DNA of 5,546 nt from CAZQQN01 sp964549595. Its GTDB lineage: Bacteria > Bacteroidota > Bacteroidia > CAILMK01 > CAYYUA01. The stretch covers positions 1-5,546 of the forward strand of contig CAZJWK010000145.1 in NCBI GenBank assembly GCA_964549595.1, given 5' to 3'. The translations under genes and the position numbers were made by a program. Positions 1 through 5,503 of the stretch are shown one piece after another. Numbering within the stretch: position 1 is the first letter of the stretch; each line of letters begins with the position of its first letter. The notes under the pieces were generated by a model. It was not told the DNA's origin, searched no databases, and saw nothing but the letters and a program-made list of their open reading frames with translations.

Positions 1-50
1 GCTAAGGGTTTAAGTTTTGGGTTATAAGGGATTATCTCTCGTTTACCCAT
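1..50 (-). CDS. DUF559 domain protein (very-short-patch-repair endonuclease-like), N-terminus only
   Basis: An ATG at 48-50 opens a frame that runs without a stop to the left edge, giving 16 full codons: MGKREIIPYNPKLKPL, with the next codon beginning GC (Ala). The I-I-P-Y-N-P-x-L-K pattern at the very start is, as I recall it, typical of stand-alone DUF559 proteins of Bacteroidota, small (about 120 residue) proteins with a predicted PD-(D/E)XK nuclease fold related to Vsr. The catalytic part lies outside the window, so activity cannot be judged. The start is preceded by AGAGAAA, a weak ribosome site. The gene follows pntAB in the same direction with a 177-base gap holding a GC-rich repeat, and no TAnnTTTG box was found in that gap. 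The family call rests on about 17 residues and could be wrong; that a coding start exists here is more secure. Confidence 0.65.
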   Translation of the reverse strand, partial: MGKREIIPYNPKLKPL

Positions 51-133
51 TTTCTCTAATTTTTTACTAAAAATAAATTCAAACCACCCTTCATTTCTAC
101 TAAACCAAGTCACCACCCGAATATTTCAACATT

Positions 134-170
134 CCAATTCCCCTCCCGGAAGGGGTTAGGGGTGGGTTTA
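134..170. repeat. GC-rich interspersed-type repeat with short hairpin
   Basis: In an otherwise AT-rich gap there is an abrupt G/C island on the pattern CCCCTCCCGGAAGGGG-TTAGGGG-TGGGTTTA. CCCCT (140-144) pairs with AGGGG (151-155) around a 6-base loop, and two more G-runs follow (159-162 and 164-166). I recall very similar strings scattered between genes in many Bacteroidota genomes, often next to DUF559 genes, as is the case here; that is memory, not a search. Neither strand has a U-run after the hairpin, so it is not a classical terminator, although it could protect or define the 3' end of the pnt transcript. Confidence 0.55.
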
Positions 171-227
171 AGTGTTTAAAAACTCACCTATTCATACTTT
201 TGAGGAAATTTAAACAGAACGTCTAAT

Positions 228-539
228 TTATTTGGATTTCTTCTTAAACATTTCAAGCATGCGGTTGGTGACCACAAACCCCCCGACCACATTGAGCGTC
301 CCAAGTATTACTGCAATAAATCCCAAAGCCAGGGAAAGGTAATCCCGCGGACCGGCAGAACCCATCACAATGATGGCCCCGATGATCACGACCCCGTGTA
401 TGGCATTGGCACCTGACATCAGAGGCGTGTGCAAAATCGAAGGGACATTGGATATCACTTCCACACCCAAAAAGATAGAAAGAATGACGATATACAACGT
501 GTCCATATGGTTGCCGAGGTATTCAATGACCGTTTCCAT
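228..539 (-). CDS. pntAB: NAD(P) transhydrogenase subunit alpha, part 2 (membrane segment, PntAB type)
   Basis: A 103-residue inner-membrane protein equal to the C-terminal transmembrane part of E. coli PntA, encoded separately here. Three hydrophobic helices are visible at about residues 14-31, 48-62 and 66-90. The loop after helix 1 carries the family hallmark HTPLMSGANAIHG (37-49), and helix 3 ends in TNRMLEMF followed by a Lys-rich tail. With PntAA and PntB it forms the proton-translocating transhydrogenase; this part contributes helices to the membrane domain next to the proton channel. The ATG lies 3 bases after the pntAA stop, so the two are almost certainly co-transcribed and probably translationally coupled. 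No strong Shine-Dalgarno is seen; the upstream stretch is A-rich (GAAGAAAAAAATGAAG). Length matches split alpha-2 subunits of other bacteria. The normal downstream partner pntB is not present in the remaining 227 bases. Confidence 0.95.
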   Translation of the reverse strand: METVIEYLGNHMDTLYIVILSIFLGVEVISNVPSILHTPLMSGANAIHGVVIIGAIIVMGSAGPRDYLSLALGFIAVILGTLNVVGGFVVTNRMLEMFKKKSK

Positions 540-542
540 AAT

Positions 543-1676
543 TTATGCTTCATTTTTTTCTTCGTTGGCAAAAGGTTTCAGGGATTCATGCAGAACTTCC
601 CCTTTATGCATAAGGCAAGTATCCTGTATGAGTTGATCCTCAAAATTCAAATCAATGGCCCCGTCACTAACCATGAGTTTGAGATAGGAAAGGAGGTTTT
701 TCCCGTATAAATTACTGGCGTCCAATGGCAAAGTAGCTGGTAAGTTCGAATAGCCGGCCACTTGCACTTGATTGTGGTTGACCAATTGGTTATTCTGGGT
801 CACTTCGCAATTACCGCCTGTAGAAGCCGCCAGGTCTACAATCAGGGATCCTGGCTTCATCGCCTCCACCGTATCTTTTGTCAATAGTAAAGGGGCTTTT
901 TTGCCCGGAATCTGAGCACTGGTAATCACCACATCAGCCTTGAGAGCATGGTCGTGGATAATCTGCTGCTGCTTAGCCTGAGTCTCGTCAGATTGCTCCC
1001 TGGCATAGCCACTTTGATCCGCTTGTTCAGTTTCTGTTTCCAGGAATTTGGCCCCAAGGCTTTCGACCTCCTCTTTCACTTCAGGCCGTACATCAAAGGC
1101 CTCAACCACCCCTCCAAGGCGTTTAGCGGTAGCAATCGCCTGTAAACCACCTACACCGGCTCCTAATACCAACACTTTGGCTGGTGGAATACTCCCGGCT
1201 GCCGTGGTCAACATCGGGAAAAATTTCGGTAGGTGATAAGCGGCTAATAAAATGGATTTATAACCGGCTATATTGGCCTGGGAGGATAAAACATCCATCA
1301 TCTGGGCTCGGCTTATGCGCGGTATGGAGACCAGGTCCATGACAGTAAGCCTTTGCTCCGTTAGTTGTATGAGGGCCTGCTCATCCGGCTTATCATAAAA
1401 AGCGCTGATATAAATGGTTTCGGGGTTAAGGGCTTGTATATCCTTTAAAGGCAATGGATTAATAGTAGCCAAAACCTGGGCTTTACCTAAAGCCTCCTTC
1501 CGAGATACCACTTCAGCCCCTTCCTCCTCGTATGCCTGGTCTGCTGAAAAAGCATTTGTGCCGGCACCTTTTTCAATGACAGGCGTAAATCCTAAGTCTT
1601 TCAACTTTTTGATATGTCCGGGCATGAATGCCACCCGGTTATCCCCATCCGGTTCTTTGATGACTCCTATTTCCAT
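543..1676 (-). CDS. pntAA: NAD(P) transhydrogenase subunit alpha, part 1 (NAD(H)-binding domain I)
   Basis: A 377-residue soluble subunit that binds NAD(H) and passes hydride to NADP+ held by PntB, driven by proton entry. It belongs to the alanine dehydrogenase/PNT family. The N-terminal half has IGVIKEP and NRVAF with conserved Arg14, then the signature PRISRAQ (119-125) and ANIAGYK (134-140). The Rossmann half starts with the glycine motif GAGVGG (172-177). Asp195 in AFDVRP sits at the end of strand 2, the position that favours NAD over NADP. PGK (257-259), the VDLAASTGGNCE block (280-291) and the domain-closing LYGKNLLSYLKL (323-334) follow. The protein stops after the domain, where E. coli PntA would continue into membrane helices; that portion is the next gene, 3 bases downstream. 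The 5' leader is about 95 bases from the predicted promoter at 1780-1809. There is no clear Shine-Dalgarno before the ATG, as is common in this phylum. All key motifs look intact. Confidence 0.96.
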   Translation of the reverse strand: MEIGVIKEPDGDNRVAFMPGHIKKLKDLGFTPVIEKGAGTNAFSADQAYEEEGAEVVSRKEALGKAQVLATINPLPLKDIQALNPETIYISAFYDKPDEQALIQLTEQRLTVMDLVSIPRISRAQMMDVLSSQANIAGYKSILLAAYHLPKFFPMLTTAAGSIPPAKVLVLGAGVGGLQAIATAKRLGGVVEAFDVRPEVKEEVESLGAKFLETETEQADQSGYAREQSDETQAKQQQIIHDHALKADVVITSAQIPGKKAPLLLTKDTVEAMKPGSLIVDLAASTGGNCEVTQNNQLVNHNQVQVAGYSNLPATLPLDASNLYGKNLLSYLKLMVSDGAIDLNFEDQLIQDTCLMHKGEVLHESLKPFANEEKNEA

Positions 1677-1779
1677 ATAAAAGGCTTTTCAATTGATACC
1701 TCGAAAACAAGATGTTAACAACGTAGCCGATAAAGTGTTTTAAACGGTTTATTAAGTCGAGGCACCTATTAATCCCCGT

Positions 1780-1809
1780 CAAATATAAGCGAATTCTCCT
1801 AAGAATCAA
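1780..1809 (-). promoter_or_regulatory. Bacteroidota-type promoter for pntAA-pntAB
   Basis: Read on the minus strand, TATATTTG (1780-1787) is an exact match to the -7 consensus TAnnTTTG. A TTG (1807-1809) lies exactly 19 bases upstream, the favoured spacing for the -33 box in this phylum. Transcription would start near 1773, leaving a leader of roughly 95 bases before the pntAA ATG. It is the best promoter in the window and implies that pnt is transcribed independently of the hydrolase gene upstream. Confidence 0.7.
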
Positions 1810-1825
1810 GGAACTCCTATGAATC
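1793..1825. promoter_or_regulatory. Possible operator: palindrome and direct repeat overlapping the pnt promoter
   Basis: A perfect inverted repeat ATTCT-CCTA-AGAAT (1793-1806) lies inside the spacer between the -33 and -7 boxes. In addition, CTCCTAAGAATC (1796-1807) recurs as CTCCTATGAATC (1814-1825), 11 of 12 matching and 18 bases apart, so the second copy lies just upstream of the -33 box. A repressor bound here would block polymerase. No known regulator is recognised and the repeats are short, so chance remains possible. Confidence 0.35.
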
Positions 1826-1884
1826 GAAAGAAGTATTTTTTCCTTCATAATAGTATTTTTGTGATTTTTTTAAGCCACAGACAT

Positions 1885-1917
1885 GAAGCCTTTGGTTTGG
1901 TAGTTTTTCAAGGCCTC
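1885..1917 (-). terminator. Candidate 3'-end hairpin of the DUF900 hydrolase gene
   Basis: On the minus strand, GAGGCCTT and AAGGCTTC can form an 8-pair stem (one G-U wobble) around a 17-base loop, about 45 bases after the hydrolase stop. The stem pairs fully only in the minus-strand RNA; the plus strand would carry an A-C mismatch, which fits the gene direction. No U-run follows directly, so this is a weak intrinsic terminator at best. Confidence 0.25.
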
Positions 1918-1962
1918 ATTTTTGGAGAGCAGACTACCAGACTATGGTTTTTCCATCTATTG

Positions 1963-3051
1963 CTATCCTGGATTTCTTTGCTTCCGTAATTGATAGCTCC
2001 GGTCATCTTTAACTTTTCGGAAAGTCTGGTCTGTGGTAACATCAGGGGCTATTTCCTCACCCCTTAACACAGCGATCACATCCTTAACCACACTGTCACT
2101 CTGGTAATAATACCAATGATCCAATGCCCTGGATTGCCAGTTTTCCTGGTCCCGGATGCGGGTGACATCCACCTCATGGATATTGCTGTCCAGAGCTCCT
2201 AATTTTTTGGCTCCATAGCGGCCAAGTTGATTTTTAAACCGTTTGGTGTATTTCGCCATATCGAGCACATTGTCACTGGTATTGTAGTAAATATGGACCC
2301 TTTCAGCTATTTCCCCGATGTTTTCCATTTTTCGGGCGGGTTGTAAGTCATAATCCTCAATATTAGCCGCCATCAACAACATTTCCCCAAAAAGCGAATC
2401 CATTTCAATATCCTCTTCTTTTAAATGCTTCATCATGCTACGTAAAACCCGGTTCCCCATGGAATGCGCCATCAGGTGAATTTTGCGGTCACAAGGCTGT
2501 GGGGGATTTTCGGTATCACCCGGATAAAAGAATTCCCGGAAAAATTGAAGCAGCATCCGAACGGCCCGGAGTAACTCGTCTCCCGACCGATCCGCATCCT
2601 TTCCATCCTCCCGGTAATGCAAGGGGACCAAAGGGGCCATACCCGGCCATGTGAAAATCACAATATGCTTAACAGGGGAATAATTGTTTTTCACGTATTG
2701 TTCATGCAGGGTTTCAATGTTTTTACCGGCCCCTTCGAGGTCGGTATTAAAACCATGCACAAAAACCAGTACATCACCCCCATCTTCCCCACTCATAAGT
2801 TCAAACAATTCGCTGAAAAAACGATGAGACCCTTTTCCCCTGAACTTGGAAGAGCTATATTCGGTAACTTCATTTGATTGCAGCTGAATATCCTCAAACA
2901 AAGTAAACTTATCTACCGTATCAGCAGAGCTTTCAAGCTCATAATAACCAAACCGGATGTTTTCCTGGGCTTTCTCTCTACCATCCTTCCGGACTTTCTC
3001 ATTGCCGTTTTTTGTAACAATCTCCCTGTTAGTGATAAAAAAATGTTTCAT
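1963..3051 (-). CDS. DUF900-type alpha/beta hydrolase, probably cytoplasmic
   Basis: A 362-residue alpha/beta hydrolase resembling the DUF900 family, a group of esterase/lipase-like proteins of unknown substrate. Strand-turn HGFNT (99-103, in VLVFVHGFN) supplies the oxyanion region and FTWPG (133-137) follows as in that family. The nucleophile elbow is A-H-S-M-G-N, with Ser197 as the likely catalytic serine. The likely acid is Asp260 in NTSDNVLD, and His312 in ALDHWYYY is the likely catalytic histidine, so the triad appears complete. The first 90 residues are charged and variable, and the last 30 are a polar tail. No signal peptide, lipobox or membrane helix is seen. It is transcribed in the same direction as pntAA but 286 bases upstream and with its own likely promoter, so the two are probably not one operon. 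The substrate cannot be predicted. No Shine-Dalgarno precedes the ATG. Confidence 0.85.
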   Translation of the reverse strand: MKHFFITNREIVTKNGNEKVRKDGREKAQENIRFGYYELESSADTVDKFTLFEDIQLQSNEVTEYSSSKFRGKGSHRFFSELFELMSGEDGGDVLVFVHGFNTDLEGAGKNIETLHEQYVKNNYSPVKHIVIFTWPGMAPLVPLHYREDGKDADRSGDELLRAVRMLLQFFREFFYPGDTENPPQPCDRKIHLMAHSMGNRVLRSMMKHLKEEDIEMDSLFGEMLLMAANIEDYDLQPARKMENIGEIAERVHIYYNTSDNVLDMAKYTKRFKNQLGRYGAKKLGALDSNIHEVDVTRIRDQENWQSRALDHWYYYQSDSVVKDVIAVLRGEEIAPDVTTDQTFRKVKDDRSYQLRKQRNPG

Positions 3052-3082
3052 TAGGCTATTATTTTCAAAACCTATATTAAAG

Positions 3083-3090
3083 CAAAAATA
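3083..3090 (-). promoter_or_regulatory. Possible -7 box for the DUF900 hydrolase gene
   Basis: The minus strand reads TATTTTTG, matching TAnnTTTG, 31 bases upstream of the ATG and so giving a leader of about 25 bases. No TTG is present at the expected distance (17-23 bases upstream), and the region is AT-rich, so a chance match is possible. Confidence 0.35.
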
Positions 3091-3276
3091 ACTTGAAAAT
3101 TTAAGTTATAAAAGCATCGATATTTTAACTATGGAATTTGCCAAAACACGCTATTTTAACATAAAAACCTTTATGACACTTTTAAATCCCTAAGCATTAA
3201 GTTATTCTTGGTTAAGCCCTATTTTCCGGAATTGCGCTAAGTTCCAATAACTATCGGGTGGTGTAGAAAGGATTCT

Positions 3277-3284
3277 TAATTTTG
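3277..3284 (+). promoter_or_regulatory. Possible -7 box for the ceramidase-like gene
   Basis: TAATTTTG is an exact TAnnTTTG match 25 bases before the ATG at 3310, predicting a start near 3291 and a leader of about 20 bases. No TTG is found 17-23 bases upstream, so it may be weak or need an activator. It faces away from the hydrolase promoter across the same gap. Confidence 0.45.
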
Positions 3285-3298
3285 GGGTTTTAAACATT

Positions 3299-3303
3299 AA
3301 GGA
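3299..3303 (+). promoter_or_regulatory. Ribosome binding site of the ceramidase-like gene
   Basis: AAGGA sits six bases before the ATG at 3310. It supports that start over the internal Met18, which would cut the signal peptide in two. Confidence 0.5.
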
Positions 3304-3309
3304 TTAAAC

Positions 3310-5403
3310 ATGTGGCGCAAACAACCTTTTATTCTATTCCCTTTTTTGGTGCTAAACCTGATGGTTACTTCTGCTAATGCCCATTGGCCCGGTCATGATC
3401 ATGATCACAATCATTCAAAAAGGCATGCTGCTAAACAACCAGCTTCGAAGGAAACAGAGGTCATTGACAAGGAACTTTATCCGGAATTAAATGATGGTAG
3501 CACTTACGAGCTACAAGCGAGCGGCCCTGTGAGTGTGGGTTTGGGACAAGCCTCCCTGCTACCCGGTTTTCCCATGGTCATGTCTTACGGCAGTGATGAA
3601 CCGACTCGCGAATTTTATGATACCGCTAAGGTGAAATCAATGGCTTTCCGGGTGGATAAACAAGATTTCCTTATCCTGGAATACGATGTCATTGGCATTC
3701 AGAATGAGCAGACGGAATGGATCAAAGATACTATTGCCGGGCAAACATCCCTGAAAGCAAGGCATATCATAGTGGCCGCCACCCATAATCATTCTTATGG
3801 GCGCACCCATAAGCCGAAGGTTTATAAGCTCATGGCGGATCAGGGTTTAAAGGCAACCCGAAGGGCGCTTAAATCCCAATTTCCTGCCAAGATTGGATTT
3901 GGAAAGAAAAAAATCCCGGAGGACCTCAATTTAAACCGTGCAGAACTCAATGGAAAAGCCAATCCGCTTCTTTACGTTATCAGAGTGGAAGACACAAGCG
4001 GTCACCTAAGGGGCCTGCATTACAATTATGGTTCACATCCAACGGTTTTCACGGAATGGGGATCCAGCAGGGGAAAAATCGGGCCCAACTGGCCCGGTTA
4101 CGTAAACCACTACGTGCAATACCGAAAACGATTAGACCTATTGTTTGAGCGTTATTCAGAAAAAAATGGCATAAACACCCTTCCTTTCATCATGTTCTCC
4201 GAAGGCTCAGCCGGGGACCAGCAACCCCGGAGTACGGATATTTTCTTGGATGGTGAGCGGCAACCAGGCAATAAGGTTTTCATGGAGCGATTGGCCAGGC
4301 AGGTAATAAAACTGGCAGAGGAAACCGAGACCAAACGTAAAATGGATCTCCAATTTAAAGCCAAAGCCCACACCCTGTCCATGAAAAATGGAGATCAGTA
4401 CATGACCTTACTCCAAACCCTGGTAATGAATGAAACAGCATTGGCTACCATACCCGGAGAATTAAACGTGGCATTAGGGGATAAAATGGAAAAGCATTCT
4501 CCCTATGAGCAAAACATCTTACTCACCAACTCGGATGATTACGTGGGCTATATAGTTCGGGAAAAAATAGCCCTTGAATCGGTTACCTACCAGTCAAAGG
4601 GGGTCCCTTTTGAACCCTTCTATGGCGAAGGAATGATCAATGCAATCATAACAATGTTGGATTCGCAATACGTGCCGGATAGTCCAGCTAATCCTGAAGA
4701 GGTTTATGGCCAAATAAAAGGAAAAGTCCGGTATGACGGCCCCCATAAAATTGCCATCGGGGCCATGCGGATGCCCAGGACACCCAATTATGGCGGGGGA
4801 TTTTTCGGGCAGCGGACCGTAGTCAATACTGACGGCACCTTTCGGATTGATAGTCTGAGCCCCGGACAGTTTTACCTCTATGTAATGGAAACTCCGGCGG
4901 ACACGCCCGCTCCTGGAAACCTGAAAAGCGGCTTCAGCGACATCCGGCCAATGACCTATGGTGTACCCGTTAAAGTCAGGGCTCAGCAAACCACCGAGGA
5001 TGTCAATTTTCATTTTCCAAAAGGCTACAGGAAGACCAGCGTAAAATCATTGTCCTTACCGGAAAAATCTCTGGAGGTTAAGGCTTACACCGTTTCGGGG
5101 AATTTGAATGTGGAAGGCGATTATCCCACTGATCGAGAAATTGAGGTAAGAGCCTTCCCGGCAGGAGTGCATTACCGTGAGTTGGCTGCTTTTATGGCTA
5201 AACCCTTTTTAACGACCAGTGCCAGTAAAGATGGTTCTTTTACTTTGAAAGGCATCCCTGAGGGTCGTTATCATTTAGCTGCTTTCCTGGATGTCAATAA
5301 CAATGACCTCGTAGAAAAAGGCATTGATAAATTGACCAAGCCCTTGGATTGTCCTGTTATTGAGATTAAGAAGAACCAGGAAAACAACACCATTAGGAGG
5401 TAA
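3310..5403 (+). CDS. Exported neutral/alkaline ceramidase-like zinc hydrolase with two C-terminal Ig-like modules
   Basis: A 697-residue secreted protein. Residues 1-24 form a signal peptide (WRK, hydrophobic core, cleavage after A-N-A). The mature protein begins with a His-rich stretch (His at 25, 29, 31, 33, 35, 39). Residues about 70-460 match the neutral/alkaline non-lysosomal ceramidase core: VSVGLGQA, ATHNHS (157-162), NYGSHPTV (239-246), GSAGDQQP (299-306), IPGELN (381-386) and DDYVGY (409-414). By comparison with Pseudomonas ceramidase, zinc would be held by His159, His243, Glu384 and one of Tyr411/Tyr414, all present. However, the GDVSPN motif, whose Ser is the proposed nucleophile in human neutral ceramidase, reads GDQQPR, so Gln305 replaces Ser. 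Hydrolysis of ceramide itself is therefore uncertain; another amide or ester is possible. The usual ceramidase C-terminal domain is not recognised; two carboxypeptidase-regulatory/DUF2141-like beta modules (about 466-569 and 591-690) stand in its place, the second with a DVNNND loop. Periplasmic or extracellular location is inferred. Confidence 0.85.
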   Translation: MWRKQPFILFPFLVLNLMVTSANAHWPGHDHDHNHSKRHAAKQPASKETEVIDKELYPELNDGSTYELQASGPVSVGLGQASLLPGFPMVMSYGSDEPTREFYDTAKVKSMAFRVDKQDFLILEYDVIGIQNEQTEWIKDTIAGQTSLKARHIIVAATHNHSYGRTHKPKVYKLMADQGLKATRRALKSQFPAKIGFGKKKIPEDLNLNRAELNGKANPLLYVIRVEDTSGHLRGLHYNYGSHPTVFTEWGSSRGKIGPNWPGYVNHYVQYRKRLDLLFERYSEKNGINTLPFIMFSEGSAGDQQPRSTDIFLDGERQPGNKVFMERLARQVIKLAEETETKRKMDLQFKAKAHTLSMKNGDQYMTLLQTLVMNETALATIPGELNVALGDKMEKHSPYEQNILLTNSDDYVGYIVREKIALESVTYQSKGVPFEPFYGEGMINAIITMLDSQYVPDSPANPEEVYGQIKGKVRYDGPHKIAIGAMRMPRTPNYGGGFFGQRTVVNTDGTFRIDSLSPGQFYLYVMETPADTPAPGNLKSGFSDIRPMTYGVPVKVRAQQTTEDVNFHFPKGYRKTSVKSLSLPEKSLEVKAYTVSGNLNVEGDYPTDREIEVRAFPAGVHYRELAAFMAKPFLTTSASKDGSFTLKGIPEGRYHLAAFLDVNNNDLVEKGIDKLTKPLDCPVIEIKKNQENNTIRR
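3394..3405 (+). repeat. Tandem hexamer CATGAT x2 in the His-rich segment
   Basis: Two exact CATGAT units encode His-Asp-His-Asp, followed by CAC AAT CAT for His-Asn-His. This is an in-frame microrepeat in which slippage would change the His count by two residues without shifting the frame. With only two copies it may simply be codon bias. Confidence 0.5.
5395..5401 (+). promoter_or_regulatory. Strong Shine-Dalgarno overlapping the ceramidase-like stop codon
   Basis: AGGAGGT is a near-perfect anti-16S match, spanning the last two Arg codons and the first base of the stop. It lies six bases before a GTG at 5408. It is by far the best ribosome site in the window, where other genes have weak ones, and could allow terminating ribosomes to reinitiate. 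Confidence 0.35.
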
Positions 5404-5407
5404 ATCA

Positions 5408-5467
5408 GTGAAAGCGACCAAAAACCTATCAACCAAAGGTCGATTAATACAACCACCTCCAAAATAG
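5408..5467 (+). CDS. Possible 19-codon GTG-started peptide ORF
   Basis: GTG at 5408 opens a 19-codon frame ending at TAG 5465-5467, encoding VKATKNLSTKGRLIQPPPK. It follows the ceramidase-like stop by four bases and has the strong AGGAGGT site in front. The peptide is basic with a Pro-rich end and resembles nothing I recognise. It may be translated by coupling, be the remnant of a longer gene, or be fortuitous because AGGAGG is also a natural Arg-Arg coding string. Confidence 0.15.
   Translation: MKATKNLSTKGRLIQPPPK
5415..5442 (+). terminator. Weak inverted repeat after the ceramidase-like gene
   Basis: CGACC (5415-5419) pairs exactly with GGTCG (5438-5442) around an 18-base loop, 12 bases after the stop. 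ATTAATAC follows rather than a U-run. It may mark the transcript end but is weak. Confidence 0.2.
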
Positions 5468-5503
5468 CGAACAATATTCCTTGCTAAATCAAAAGGTTCT
5501 ACA

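Noticed and set aside
80..170. CAAACCACCC (80-89) and GGTGGGTTTA (161-170) as terminal inverted repeats of a small element
   Set aside because: The arms differ by an insertion and mismatches, no target duplication is visible, and the second arm is part of the GC-rich repeat.
172..187. GTGTTTAAAAACTCAC as a palindromic site after pntAB
   Set aside because: Only the outer three and a few inner bases pair, with central mismatches; it is likely AT-rich chance.
1639..1848. Minus-strand 69-codon ORF over the pntAA start and its promoter
   Set aside because: It overlaps the pntAA N-terminus in another frame and covers the TAnnTTTG promoter and leader. The protein has no recognisable motif.
1936..1952. 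ACCA-gacta-TGGT followed by TTTTT on the plus strand, like a tiny terminator
   Set aside because: The stem is only four pairs and no plus-strand gene ends nearby to use it.
2617..2877. Plus-strand ORF inside the DUF900 hydrolase gene
   Set aside because: It is antisense to the conserved HGFNT and FTWPG region of a real gene, so it is a shadow frame.
4594..5013. Minus-strand 139-codon ORF inside the ceramidase-like gene
   Set aside because: It is antisense to a well-supported coding region with clear domain motifs and has no recognisable features of its own.
5465..5486. TAGC...GCTA inverted repeat after the ceramidase-like gene
   Set aside because: Only four pairs around a long loop with no T-run; not distinguishable from chance.
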